Assembly (NCBI GenBank): GCA_022592435.1
Contig: JABYQS010000113.1
Location: 62,001-126,000 of the forward strand
Direction: 5' to 3'
Length of the DNA stretch: 64,000 nucleotides
Source: Cerioporus squamosus
Taxonomy: Eukaryota > Basidiomycota > Agaricomycetes > Polyporales > Polyporaceae
Below are positions 36,836 through 48,761 of the stretch, piece by piece (position 1 is the first letter of the stretch; the number at the start of each line of letters is the position of its first letter). The notes beneath the pieces were generated by a model, which saw only the letters and a list, made by a program, of their open reading frames with translations, ran no database searches and was not told where the DNA came from. The position numbers and the translations under genes are program-made.

Positions 36836-38635
36836 TCAGTAATGTCCGATGACGTTGGCAGGTTGGTACGGTTCCTCAAGATACTCGATTTCTTCCGCGG
36901 TGAGCTTCACATCAAGGGCACCTGCATCCAGCAAGAGCGTCAGTGAGACGTCGAAGCTCGCAGTAGCCCAAGAACTACGCCGCGACGCACCGATATATCC
37001 TCGAGGTTCTTCAGGTTAGTCGAGCCTATGATTGGTGCGGAGACGCCGTCTTTGGAGAGCATCCAGGCAACGGCCACTTGCGCCATGCTTGTGCCCTTGC
37101 GCTCCGCGACTTCCTGAACTCTGTATGCAACAGACCGTCAGGAACCTTTCCGCACCCGCGATACTATTAAATACGACAGACCTGGAGATGATGTTCGTAG
37201 TGGCGTCGTTCTGGTACCATGCAAGGAGCCTACCCGGCCATGGTCAGTGATTGCGCGAATGGAGAAGAAGAAGCGGATAGTACCTGTCAGCACCAGCTCG
37301 CTTGCCAGTGGACTCGGTGCTCGGAGGACGGGTGAGAAGTCCTCGTGCGAGCGGAGACCACGGAGTTGCACCCACGCCGAAAATCTGAGGGCAGGTGGAG
37401 TTAGAGGAACATCTCAGTTTACACGTGCTTGAAAGCATGCCTTGAGCGTCGGGAACATCTCGCGCTCTTCCTCGCGATAGAGGAGACTGTAGTGGTTCTG
37501 CATCGAGATGAACGGCGTGAGCTTGTTTTGGATGGCATAGTCTATGAACTACCCGTCAGAATTTGCGTGAGTGTGATATACCTAGGCAGGCGCACTCTGC
37601 ATCTGATGGACTACATAGAAGCAAACAATCAGTTAGCGCTGCCGCAGAGAGTACCGTGGCGTGCAAGAGACATACACTGGTAAGCATAGCAGGAGCTCAT
37701 CCCGAGGTATCGGACGTAACCCGCCTTCACGACGTCATGGAGAGCTTGCATCTGAGATCTAACTGAGCCCGCGATGTCATGTGCGAGGCAAAGATTCCAC
37801 TCACGGTCTCTTCGATGGGCGTCGTGTAGTCAAAACGATGACCTTCGAAGGAAATGGGACTAGTCAAGAACCGGTCAAGAGCGTGTCATGGAAGGAACCT
37901 ACATTGGAGGACATCGATATAGTCGACCTGGAGGCGTCTTAAGCTGGCCTTCACAGAGTCGAAGATATGCTGCAGGCGGAGTCATTGAAGTCGAATTGCC
38001 TCAGCGATGTCGGGCAGTGGACCTACCTTGCGGTTGAGGCCATACTGATTGATGACGCCGAAGTCTTCCGGCCGCTTCCCCGAAGCGAAGAAGTCGATTC
38101 CTGTTTCATGCATCACGGGAGAATAGACCTATACATGCGTTAACAATTCCGAGCACGTTCGGTATCCTACCAGAACATAGTGAGCGACTCACGCACCTTC
38201 GTCATGATGACGAGCTCGTCCCGAGGTAGGTTAAACTTCTTGATCGCATTGCCGAGGATCGTCTCGGACAAGCCGTTCGAGTACGACTGCGACCGCAATC
38301 AGCAGTGAGACTCCCTCGTCACCGAAAAACGTACGTTCGCAGTGTCAAACGTCTGTATGCCATGGTCATATCTGGAGGAACGAGCTTCGTAAGGAACTAT
38401 GAGGGCTCGCGGAGCCACGGAACACGCACGCAAACTTGATGTGCTCGAGGGCATCCTCCTCTGGGAGGACCCAGCCCTGCCACTGAGGGTCCCCGTAGGA
38501 CATGCATCCCAGGATGATGCGGGACACCTTGAGTCCTGAGTTGCCAAGACGGACTGAGGAAGAGGGAGTCAGATGTTGGCGAGAGTCGAGAACTCAACAT
38601 ACTGATGACGCACCGTACTGCATCTTCGGCAGCAT
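36836..38635 (-). pseudogene. Aldo-keto reductase (aryl-alcohol dehydrogenase type) 2, frameshifted near the end
   Basis: Fourteen exons: 38614..38635, 38430..38553, 38335..38371, 38197..38286, 38027..38128, 37903..37969, 37805..37842, 37676..37751, 37596..37610, 37441..37541, 37284..37384, 37182..37229, 36991..37120 and 36836..36921. Tetrad residues are present (FDTAN, SYSNGLSE, IMTK, QCHRFDY). The exon 36991..37120 is 130 nt; the three other copies have 131. The lost base lies close to the 3' splice boundary of that exon and shifts the last 28 residues, ending early. Intron 37385..37440 starts with GC where copy 1 has GT. Either a recent pseudogene, an enzyme with an altered C-terminus, or a base missing from the assembly. 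Confidence 0.8.
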
Positions 38636-39762
38636 GTTCTTCGAGTTGTGGCTGTCAATTGTCGCTGCGCTGGGTGATGTGTAGCAGCTACCGGATGCAA
38701 GTCAGTCCCGACGACGACATGGTTTATGTACTTGTAGTGAAGCGCTACGGAGCTTGAGACTCGAGTGCCTGACGGTGGTAGGCGGCCGGTGACACCATGA
38801 GTTTAGGAATTGCTTCTAGTCCACTCCGGAGAACGGTCGTGCCGCAACAATTGTATGACACGGACCGTTGGAAATACCGCCTGGGGGAGATTAACCGAGG
38901 GTATGTCGCTAATTGCAAGAAAAAAAGGTTGAGAGCGTGCGCCCCTAAACTCGAATAGCCATAGCTATCGTCGCGCGCATAGTGCAAAACGCGGGGCGCG
39001 GCGTGGGTCAATGTCATATGTATGGACCTGTAACGCATCACGCATAGCCACATCCCCGACGTCCCCAGATCGCCTCGGACGCACCGGCGAAGTGCGGCTA
39101 CCTAGAGTAAATAGCCATTTCGATGGTCCCAGTGATAGCTCCGTCAGCGAAGAAATGAGAAGGTCAGACCCAAGGGTGTTCTATACACCGGCGGACGGAA
39201 GGCGTTGATGTTGACTTGATCTAACCATGGTTCCGGCACTAGATAGAGTCGGCATGCTCGGACACCTGAGTGGTAGAATGTATGTACGAGTCCGATCGGA
39301 CACAGTGTCACAAATTCGCTGTGGTCAATGCTATTACAACAGTCCGTTCCACACGAACCGCTGGATCAAGTACCTTGTAGTCCGTGGGCAGCTTCACTAC
39401 TGCCGGTGCGCTTCTTCGACTATTGTATGTTATGCACGACGCACCTTAGACGCTGTGAGGCTTGCATCGCAGTCGCATCGATTCCCCGCTCGGAGATGAA
39501 GACTCCGACTCGAGTCGGGGGTCAGAGTGCTCGAATCCTGGCTATGATGGGCCGAAGGAGACTGAGAAACCCATTCAGTAAAAGTTCTGCTTCCTACCCG
39601 GGGCTACCGCGACCTAGATAGCTGGCGAGTGACAGGCGTTGGCTGGCTAGCTGGCAGCTGCATGCAAGCAAACTTGCGTCCTGTCTTGACCGTCACAAGT
39701 CATGTGTATGTGACTGCACGCGTGGCGTCGGCATCGTCCGAGATGTACTGCGCGCGGTAAGT
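38636..39762. other. Intergenic, no supported gene
   Basis: Divergent promoter space between aldo-keto reductase 2 and the BTB gene; no gene seen. Confidence 0.5.
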
Positions 39763-39797
39763 ATTACTTACTTACTTGCCTACTTACTTACTTACTA
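39763..39797 (+). repeat. (CTTA)n microsatellite
   Basis: Seven to eight imperfect TTAC/CTTA units, interrupted once by GCC, about 80 nt upstream of the BTB gene start. Confidence 0.9.
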
Positions 39798-39878
39798 CGC
39801 AGTGCCACTTCACCCCGACCAAAGTCATTTCAGTACCATCAGCACTCACTTGTAGCATCTTGCGTCCGCGACCTAGAC

Positions 39879-40889
39879 ATGGACATCTCAGCCTCCTCTC
39901 AGCACGCGATGGTGAAGGACGACCAAGTCTGGTTGTCCGATGGCAACATCGTCGTCATCGCAGAGCACGTCGCCTTCCGCGTCCACAAAAGCATCCTCGC
40001 TCAGCACTCTCAGGTTTTCCGCGACATCCTCTCAATACCCTCTTCTCATACTCCGGACGTTGTGGATGGTTGCGAAGTAGTCCACGTGTCTGACAATGCG
40101 GAGGACATGCGCCACTTACTGCTAGTCCTCTGCTGCGGTAGGAAGTGCGTCCGAACGTTGATCGATACTATGCTGCGCTATGTCTGACAATTTGGTGTGC
40201 AGCTACTACTATCACTTCGACGAGATCATCCCGGTGCCTTTCCGGTTGTCGCATCCCTCGTCCGGATGGGCCACAAGTACGACGTCCCTGGTGTCTTGGA
40301 CCCCGCCCTCGCCCGGCTAAAGAAGTACTATCCCATCACGCTCGAGGCATGGAGAGACACAGGCAATCGGGCTCGCTACGTGACCTCCACCGATCCGTGC
40401 GATGCAATCATAGCCGTACAACTGGCACGGTTGACGGACACGTCGTCTATCCTGCCAGCTGCCTTTCTGGAATGTTGCGACCTCACGAGGTCGCTCTATC
40501 CGGAGACCCATCCCCGAGGAGGTTCCCTGGTCCTATCAGACCTACCCCCTAGAGACCACGCGATAGTCATCTCCGGCCAACTCATGATAACCAAAGCAGC
40601 CGCCGGAGCTCTGATGAAGCTCTTCCTGGTCGTGCCTGCGTCCGGATGTACCTCCCGCGGTCGATGCAGACGGGCATCTGTATCTAATAGTGCTCAGGAC
40701 TTCCTGCACTTCTCGGCTGGAGCGGGACTGCGAACTGGTTTAGAGATGCGTGCAGCAGGCGTGCTTTCAACGATATGCGAAACTTGCCGCAATGCGCTCG
40801 TCAAGCCACTGGATGGGGACAGATTTATCTGGAGATTGCTTCCGACATTCTTTGGAGTGTCAGTCGACGGCTGGTCATCCAAATCATAG
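39879..40889 (+). CDS. BTB/POZ-domain protein (frame disturbed)
   Basis: Exon 1 (39879..40137) encodes the BTB start: QVWLSDGNIVVIAEHVAFRV, then HKSILAQHSQVFRDIL and GCEVVHVSDNAEDMRHLL. The second exon (from 40203) continues with FPVVASLVRMGHKYDVPGVL and ALARLKKYYPITLEAW, typical of the large mushroom BTB family. However, the start of this exon reads YYYHFDEIIPVPF in one frame and the continuation in another, and the donor phase at 40137 fits neither well. A missing base near 40240 or an unseen splice is likely. BTB proteins dimerise and often act as cullin-3 adaptors or transcription cofactors. Family clear, exact product not. Confidence 0.6.
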
Positions 40890-41143
40890 GTATCAGGACC
40901 CTTCGTCTGTACACTTGCGTATCAGGGCGTCGTCAAGATATATGTATGTACACAGAATGTACGAGCTCGGTCTCAGTCTTTTGGGACCTTGTGGTGATGA
41001 TTTCTGCCCCTCGTGGCTCCCTACTTGCAGCCAGCATTGTCCTATGTAAGCATTCTCGAAAGACACGCGAGAGCGCTGACAGGAGTTCATGTGGTATCTC
41101 GGCGTAAATGTACAACATAAACAACTTCACAAGTTCGCTACCC

Positions 41144-44100
41144 TTACAACCCGTTCCACTCAAACCGCTTGGGTATCTTGAACTCTGCAAACAGCTTCAG
41201 CGCCGCCGGTGCGCTGCTGCTCCCAACCTGGACCCGGTACACGCCGTCCTCGACGACCCAGCGCGCGATGCGCTCCTCCCAGTACGACACCGCGTACTTG
41301 TCGAGCGCGAGGTTGACGGTCGTGCTCTTGCCCGGGGCGAGGTCGAGGACCTTCGCGAAGGCCTTGAGCATCAACGGAGGGTGCGTGAGCTCGGACGTCG
41401 TCGGCAGCGAGACGTAGAGCTGCACGACTTCCGTCCCCGTGACGCTGCCGGTGTTCGTGACTTTCACGGACGCGGTGATGCTGACATCGCCGTCCGAGAT
41501 CTTCGGCTCGGAGATGGAGAGATCGGAGTGCTCGAAGGTCGTGTAAGACAGACCGTGGCTATGATACTCGTCAGCGACAAGAAAGATGGATGCGAGGACC
41601 AAACTGACCCGAAGTGCCACTGAGGCTCAATGCTGCGATGATGGTAGTGTTTGTAACCCTAATGTACACAGTTCAGCAGGGTAACCAGTACGGCATAGGA
41701 TAGTCATACGCACCACGAAGAGGTCTTCCCCATACCACAGCTACGCGTAAGACTGTTAGCGACCGATCCTAAGAGATGATATTCCAAAGCTCACCTTCCC
41801 GTGCTCGTGGTGGAAGTGACCGTGGCTGGGCACATCCTCCAGCCGCTTCGGGAACGACAGCGAAAGCCTCCCGCTCGGGTTGACCTTACCCGACAGCACC
41901 TGCCCAATAGCGTCGCCAGTCGCGTTGCCCAAGTACCAAGCATGCACGATGGCGGGGACCTCGTCCGCCCAAGGCATCGTAATGCTCGACCCGCTCTGCG
42001 TCACGACGATCATGCGCTTGTTCGCCGCTGCGACCTTGCGCACGAGCTCGTCTGTCCTTCCCGGGAGGGCCAACGTCGTCCGGTCGTACCCCTCCGTCTC
42101 CCAGTCCGCGTTCAGCCCGACGACGGCGATGACCGCATCAGCCTCCTCCGCGAGCTTGACAGCGGTAGCCATCAGCTCGTCGGGGTGCTGCACCTCCGCG
42201 CCGCCAAGCCGCACACCCCCATTCGCGTCCATGAGCGCCTCGACCGGGTCGTCGTCCGCGGGTGCGCGCACGTTGCAGAACTCGACGAAGACCTTGTGCT
42301 TAACCCCTGCCTTGAGCTTGAACACGCCGGTCTCCTCCGTCGAGCCGCAGTTGAAGAACGCCTGCCCGCGGGTCTGCTTCGTCCAGTTGTCGATGACGAG
42401 CTGGTCGTCGATAAACAGCTTCGCGCGACCGGCTGACAGGAGGCCGAACTCGAAGTCGGTGTCCTTCTCCCGTGGCTTGAGGAACCCGCGCAACCGCAGA
42501 GTGAACCGTTTGGTGAGCTCCCTGGGGTAGTCATCACTGCAGGTAGATGCGTCAGAGAGAACGATAGACGAGCCCAGGCAAGACATGCGAGGCACCTCAA
42601 GAAAACGCGAGTCTCGTCAATGTAACGCGTTGCTGTCACTGCGTCCAAAGGCGTCATGCTATCATTGTCCTCGTGGGAGTGGAAGTATCCCATCCAGCCG
42701 GGTTTGCCGTCTTCAGTGAGGATCTCGTTCTCCAGTGTGGGCATCTGCATGTAGGCTGTGATTACAAGGTGAGCGATCTTTGGTACACATCCATGCATGA
42801 CACAGCTTACCTCGTGCACCCTCGGAGTACGTGATCTCGACGTCGGAGGCTACCTCGCCAAGAGCGGAGACAATGCCCTCGTACGGCGTCACAAAGAAGC
42901 TCGGCTTCAGCGCGGCTGATCCACCTCCGCTAAGCACAGTGGCCTTCGCATTCCCGCCCACAATGGCGATCTTCTTCAAACCTTGTTCCTGTGTCACCGG
43001 GACATGAGCTCACTAGTATCACGGCGCGATACGAGGTTACTCCGTTTCACTCACCTTGGGCTTCAAGGGAAGGACACCGCCCTCGTTCTTCAGGAGAACG
43101 ATCGACTCGCTGGCGACCTTAGTCATAATCTCCCTCCCGCTCTGGCGGTCACCCGTCTGCTCCACGCGATCTCCGTCCAGAACCTGAGCGGTGATCAGCG
43201 GTCTTCCAGCCATGCGAGTGCCTCGTAGACACGAACCTCGGGCGCAGCAGCAGCGCACCTCTGCACGAGCTCGAGAACCTTAGCTGCACGTTCCTTGACG
43301 GTGCGCTTGGTGATCTTCCTGCTCTCAATGCTAGAGTCGGTTTGCGCGTGCATCAGTAGGTGAGGAGGACGGACAGGGCTTCAAGACACTCACGAGCGAT
43401 TCATAAGGTTGAGGGTACGCCACTTGTTCGTTCCAGGCATCTCGAGGTCAAGGCCGGCGTTGATAGCGTGGTCAATCGAGTAGACACCGAACCTAGATAA
43501 ACCGTGCAAGTCAAGTTGAATCGTCATACCCACTAAAGCCTGGGCAGAGAGCCTACCAGTCGCTCATGACCGTGGCATCGCTGCCCCACTCCTTGCGTAG
43601 GATATCGCAAATGATGTGGGGGTTCTCGGATACGTGGGTCCCGTTCACCCGGTTATACCTGTAAGAACTGCGCGTGAGCTACGATCGGGCTCCAAGAGTA
43701 GCACGATACTTACGCAGTCATGAACGCCCAAGGCTTCGCGTACTTCTGCGCGAGCATGAAGGGCATGAGGTAGATCTCCCTGAGCGCACGCTCGGTCATA
43801 GTCGAATCGTAACCGAACCGGTCGTTCTCCTTGTCGTTCCCGACGAAGTGCTTGATGCATGCGCCAATGCTGCCCTCTTGCAGGCCCTTGCAGTACGCCG
43901 CTGCGACCATGCCGGATAGATGGGGGTCCTCCGAGTACGATTCGAACGAGCGTCCGCCGAGCGGGTTTCGCTGGATGTTGCACGTCGGGCCGAGGAGAAC
44001 GGACGCGGCCTTGAGCTTCACCTCTGCAGCGAGGAGCTCACGGCTCACGCGCTCGATGAGAGCGGTGTCGAAGGTGGCGGCCATCGCAGTTGCGCTTGGC

Positions 44101-44365
44101 AGGCACTTCGCGGGGGTGCTCATGAAGAAGTAGTTACCGCGAGCACCTGGGGAGAAGCGGGGTCAACGTCAAACGTCTTATGGCTAGCGTATGGGGTGTA
44201 CATGCCGTTGGGACCGTCGGTTACTTTGATGGCAGGGATACCCAAGCGGGGAACGGCGTGTGTGTGCCAAAAGCCAACACCCGCAGTGAGTAGAATAGCC
44301 TCGTCGGTGGTCAACTGTTCGACGACATCGGAGATGTTTGCCTTTGCGAAGTCGGAGGGAGGCAT
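41144..44365 (-). CDS. GH3 beta-glucosidase with PA14 domain, intracellular type
   Basis: Twelve exons: 44206..44365, 43714..44146, 43557..43658, 43394..43492, 43237..43318, 43055..43183, 42811..42988, 42596..42755, 41795..42536, 41714..41740, 41609..41658 and 41144..41558; 858 residues, intact. N-terminal GH3 barrel with [18 protein letters not shown] and the nucleophile motif VMSDW. Second domain starts [16 protein letters not shown]14 insert follows ([18 protein letters not shown]), then the rest of GH3 domain 2 (DWETEGYDR) and a fibronectin-III-like end ([13 protein letters not shown]). No signal peptide, as in the cytosolic bglI group that cleaves imported cellobiose or aryl-glucosides. 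Intron 1 (44147..44205) is GC-AG; one exon is only 27 nt. Confidence 0.95.
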
Positions 44366-45241
44366 GGTTCGTATAAGACTCAGAGTACAGTCCCTGAGTG
44401 CGCAAGCGCGATAGAGGGAATAGAGGGAGGGCACGCGAAGCGTTCCAGCTCTTATACAGGAATGGAGTACCCCATGGGGTCGTTCCGAGGTTTATCCGAA
44501 ACGTCTCTTCTAGCTCTTGGTACCCGCGGTTGTTGGTGTAGCCGACTGATTAACCAGTCAGCCGCCTCCTCAGCTGCGCATACCGACGCACGGGCTAAAC
44601 CCCAACACATTAACGAGTTGACTTGCTGAGTCCTGGCGCGGTGTGTTTCTTCGAAGCGCGAGCGAAGGATGCAAGCAACTGTGAGATTGGCGATAGTACG
44701 CGATGGTGTACTCCACTGGCAGACGTCTTCTGGCCAGCTAGACATGGAGGTCGAAGCGAGATCTCGTTACATCTCGGAGTCTTCGCTCATTCTCGGCAAC
44801 ACGGCGCAGAAACACGGGACAAGACGAGGTCAGAGGTCTCCTGCACTCAGCGCTCGATAACAATCAGAGACGAGGACATGTGAGCTTTAAAGTCGAGAAG
44901 ACGTACTGTGTGCGGCGTAACCTCGGAAGAATGATCCCACATAGCATTCAAGGCTGCACGGCGGCCACAGCCATCCCTGTTCTCGTGTCCTTGATAGTGT
45001 CTAGGCAAGGTACTAGGGGTACCGTTGAAGTGCTAAATCTCCTGGCAGGGAACTCAGACAGCTAACACCGGCGTCCGACTCGTAAACGACTCAGACGCAC
45101 GGATGTGCATTTGGAGGACCCTCAACGTACTGAAGGTAGCCCCAGAGCCGATTTTGGAGTAAAACAGCACACTACATAGTGCTATATACTTCAGATCAGC
45201 GACGATGCTACCGAGGAACTTGCATGGTGGTACTCGAGAAC
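44366..45241. other. Intergenic, no supported gene
   Basis: Upstream region of the beta-glucosidase; no frame with a domain or splice structure. Confidence 0.5.
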
Positions 45242-46351
45242 TCACCGCTTGTCAACTTCCACACCCGCATCGGCCCAAGCCTGGTATGCCATCAAATCGC
45301 GCGCGCGACCGGGTGTCGGATGATGGTAATCGTCGACGAAATGCTGTTGAGTCGCCTGCCGATCTCCAGGTTTTCGTCCCGAGATGTTTGACGGTCTACG
45401 CCAACTGAGAGTGCGGAAGCCAAGCAAAACAGGCGCCTCGAGCAGGTGAAGGTGAGCGGAGGAGCAAAGCGGCAGGCTGCAGTAGAGACCAGGACTGGAG
45501 GACTTGGAGGTCAACTGCGACACTCTGCGAGAGAGCGGAGGTGCTGGGAGGACGTGGCAGACCGGTGGCGCCCCGAGGATGCGAGTAGGGCACCTCGTGG
45601 AGAGGCGACCACGGCGACCTGTAGCTCGAATCGCTCACAAGCGTGCCGGATGCGCGAGAGGACGATGGCCAGTGGTCAGTCTTGTCCGTAACTCCAGCGT
45701 TCAGACTGAGGCCGAGAGCGTCTGTGCCCGGGGGCGGACTGACAGTCACCTGCGGCACGACAGGAGACGGCGGCACAGTAGAAGGCGGGAGGCGAGGAGA
45801 TGACGGCGTAGGAACGGGAAACCGATTCAAGCGAGGAGGATGAAGGATGCGTGGTGCGACCTCCGGAGACGACTCCAGCGCGCTCTCGGGCACGTTGAAG
45901 GACCATCCCTGCTCGTTTCGGAGGAGCACATGCTTGCGCTCCGCCTTCTTCGCGGGCTCTCCGTTGCGCTCGGAGCCAGACAAGGTTGGGAAGTACCAGG
46001 TCGGCGACTGTGGCGAGAGCTGCGGACGTTGGCCAAAGCCCACGAAGCTCGCCATGGTGACGCCGGGATAAGGGGTGAAGAGGAGGGAGGAGGTAGAGGA
46101 GGCGAAGGACGAGCCCCTGGAGTGCCCGAGCGAGGGACAGAGCCAGCTCGCTGGGCTGGCAGGAGCGCCACTGGCCACTGGGGGAGGCGAGGAGGGGTGT
46201 GGCTGGCATACCCGCCGACCCACGGAGAGCCGCTCATCCCGGGGTGGGACTTGTCGAGGTTGTCCGCGTACGTCGCCTTGCCTGAGGGAGAGAGGGTGAC
46301 CGGAGAAGAGGACGAGAAGACAGAGATGAGGAGGTCCCGCGCTGCAGTCAT
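45242..46351 (-). CDS. Ser/Pro-rich hypothetical protein (model uncertain)
   Basis: The ATG at 46351 opens MTAARDLLISVFSSSS and reaches HPGMSGSPWV; the frame then changes to one containing GWSFNVPESALE and long Pro/Ser stretches, and after about 45430 a third frame reads RARDLMAYQAWADAGVEV up to a GTGAGT donor at about 45245. Frame changes imply introns or lost bases that I could not place. Composition suggests a disordered protein without membrane segments. No family recognised. It could be two genes. Confidence 0.35.
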
Positions 46352-47143
46352 GGATGTGTCAGAAACTCGCGGGACTCGAGTTGGGGACTCGGAACCTGGG
46401 ATGCTGGTAGGGCTGCTTCTCCAAGGATCAAAAAGTTTTTCTACATAGCTGTATGATCAAGGGAGCCGCTGCCTGAAGGGACGAGGTGATATAAAAAGAA
46501 GCAGGTCCAACATGGGACATACCGGGACGAATCCCTGCAGGAACTTGCTAGCGCAAGTCAGTGCTCAGAAGAACGCACTTGGAGACGGGTCGAGGAGATC
46601 TGGGGATACCATGTTCTCTGACAAAAGGCCGCGTTGTTTCAACCGGGTCGGTCGCGTCGCCCCTCCTGCCGCCAGATATATCTCGTAATGCGCAGGATAA
46701 ACTTGCTGCACGCCAACGTCATGATTGTCAACCTACAGAATGGTTGGGAGGCATGAGCGAAAATGACACTGGACAGCGATGGTGGTGGACCAGGACAGGA
46801 AGCGTCAGACTCGGAAAGCTAGCGCTGAAATTTTATTTGCACGGATCCGGACTCGGACCGCTCGTCGTTCTTATACCATGAGGATACTTATGTACTCAAG
46901 AGCCTACTTACTCAACGTCTCTTCTGTAGACTTTGGAATGGCCTACCTATGCGACACTGTGCGCATGCTGGTCAACAGACAACGAAGACCTCGAGCCGCG
47001 CGTTCTCCTCAATCTTTTATCATCATTCAAGCTACTCGGACAGCGATATCGGACACGTCACATATACAAGTCGCACATATCTCAGACTTCAGAACACTAA
47101 CTCACGTCATCGACTCGTCGTCGTTACAGGAACCTTCGTCCGC
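46352..47143. other. Intergenic, no supported gene
   Basis: Nothing beyond flanking regulatory sequence can be supported. Confidence 0.5.
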
Positions 47144-47584
47144 CTAGAGGGTGATGGGGACGCAGCCAATGGCAACCAGGGCCTACGTGAGTACCAGTTA
47201 TCGTCAGCATTTGCAAGCGTTGCATCATAATCAGACTCCGCAATCCAACTCACATTGGAGTTGTCCGTGCAGGTGACGGTAGTGCCATCGCAGCTGCTAG
47301 AGCCGGCCCCGAGGATGATGATCGGGGAGCAGTCCAGGCCCACGAGCCCGGAGATGCTCGACGCGTCGATGCCGATGAGCCTCAGTACTGTCGCGATGGC
47401 GGGGTCGCTGGTCTGCAACAATAATGTGGACACATTCAGCCATTGAATGCGCACAGCTGACGATGAAGAATCTCACCGTGCCAGTGGACGCGCAGCAGGA
47501 GGCCACTGGGGCGCGGCTCTGAATGGCGGTGGCGACCGCAAGAAGGGGCAGAGCGAAGAGAGGGAGGACGTGGGAGAAGACCAT
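47144..47584 (-). CDS. Class I-like hydrophobin with six cysteines
   Basis: Exons 47477..47584, 47254..47412 and 47144..47182; 101 residues. A signal peptide (VFSHVLPLFALPLLAVATA) is followed by SCCASTG, then LVGLDCSPIIILGAGSSSC, TTVTCTDNSN and ALVAIGCVPITL, the hallmark end of class I hydrophobins. Intron positions also match that family. Canonical members have eight cysteines; here the single Cys before the first pair and one Cys of the second pair are missing, leaving six. Hydrophobins coat hyphae and air interfaces with amphipathic films. The missing partners could change disulphide pairing. Expressed status unknown. Confidence 0.85.
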
Positions 47585-47684
47585 TGTGATGTATGAGATG
47601 ATTGCGAAGGCGATTGTATGTGCAGTTGCTCTGGAGGGACGAGCTGTGTGTTCGACCTGAGGTCTGCCCTCCAGTCCTCCCCCT

Positions 47685-47692
47685 CTTTTATA
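47685..47692 (-). promoter_or_regulatory. TATA box (TATAAAAG)
   Basis: About 100 nt upstream of the hydrophobin ATG at 47584, on the same strand; plausible core promoter. Confidence 0.65.
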
Positions 47693-48419
47693 GATGCTGA
47701 CGGTCCTCTTCCAGACTTCCATTGTAGTTCGCATCTCGGCACCCGTTGATGACAACGGCTCATTGATCGAGTTGCACAGCGAAGGAGAACCTGGCGATAC
47801 GGGGTCCAGGGACGAAAAGTGGAGCAAGAAGGACGTGGTGGTCAGCGGTCAGTGCATCTGCAATCGAGCTTCGCATTCGCGCTATCTGCGGGTGCAATGC
47901 TTCACTGTACGTCGATATCGCGGTATGCTGTGCCTTCATGCGACTATCTCTGCGACCATCGACGTCACAGGGACACGAACGACAAATCTCTCTCGTGCGC
48001 GGTAAGTAGTTGTTACTGTTAATGTTGTGTTCTGAGATGGTTCTGACATATCCGCGATTGCAGTGACCCCCGGCCGGTTGAACATTGGAAGCTCCCTGCC
48101 CCGCGGACTTGATCGGTTCGCCTGTCTACGGCATGATAGGACAGGCATAACTCCATGACCGGTGAGCTGGCTGGTACCAATGACCAATCAAAATATAGAC
48201 ATCCGAATTGACCCTAAGTATAGGCACCGGAGCCGAGACGTGTATGGTATATCGTCGCGCAAGCATCAGCTGTGAACTCAAAGTTCAAGAACCATTCAAT
48301 AAGGGCGTTTGGAAGGGCGCATCTAACTTCCCCCGCGTTCACGCGGCGACGGAGACACATTCTATCCCCACAAGCGGGAACTAGGCGTGTCAGTGAGCAC
48401 CGACACACCTATGAAACAC

Positions 48420-48761
48420 TATGAAGCCACTCACGCGCACAAGACGGTCGTGCCCGAGCACGTCCCGCCCGCCCCGACACCGACTACCGTGATGCGAGAA
48501 CACTTCAAATCGACGAGCACGTTCGCATCTTGAGCGACGACGCAGGTGGCCTCAAAGGCTGCCGTAGCAACAGGGGAGTCAGCCTGCTCAAGCGTCATCA
48601 CGTCATTATGAGCATGGCACTGCGACTTGACATGCATCTACGCACCAGCTCCAGGCTCTCGCAGCACTGAGCCGCCGAGCCGCGGACCTTGTGCATGCGG
48701 GAGGTGGCGACCGCAAGAAGCGCGGAAGCGCGACGAGGACGCGGAAGCGAGAAAATACCAT
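48420..48761 (-). pseudogene. Second hydrophobin, frameshifted and incomplete
   Basis: The ATG at 48761 starts MVFSRFRVLVALP, matching the signal peptide of the hydrophobin at 47144-47584. A one-base shift near 48715-48732 is then needed to continue with ALLAVAT and a QCCESLEL cysteine pair. Exon 2 (about 48430-48598) gives EATC, VLVDLKCSRITVVGVGAGG, TCSG and TTVLC. No final exon with the IGC ending is recognisable downstream. Frame break plus missing 3' end point to a decaying paralog. Confidence 0.65.

Noticed and set aside
37402..37440. GT-AG alternative (38 nt) to the GC-AG intron in aldo-keto reductase 2
   Set aside because: It would insert six residues not found in any paralog and is unusually short; the 56-nt GC-AG intron matches the position of the GT-AG intron in copy 1.
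41801..42530. Two long plus-strand open frames opposite the beta-glucosidase
   Set aside because: They are antisense shadows of the conserved GH3/PA14 exon; codon pattern and motifs belong to the minus strand.
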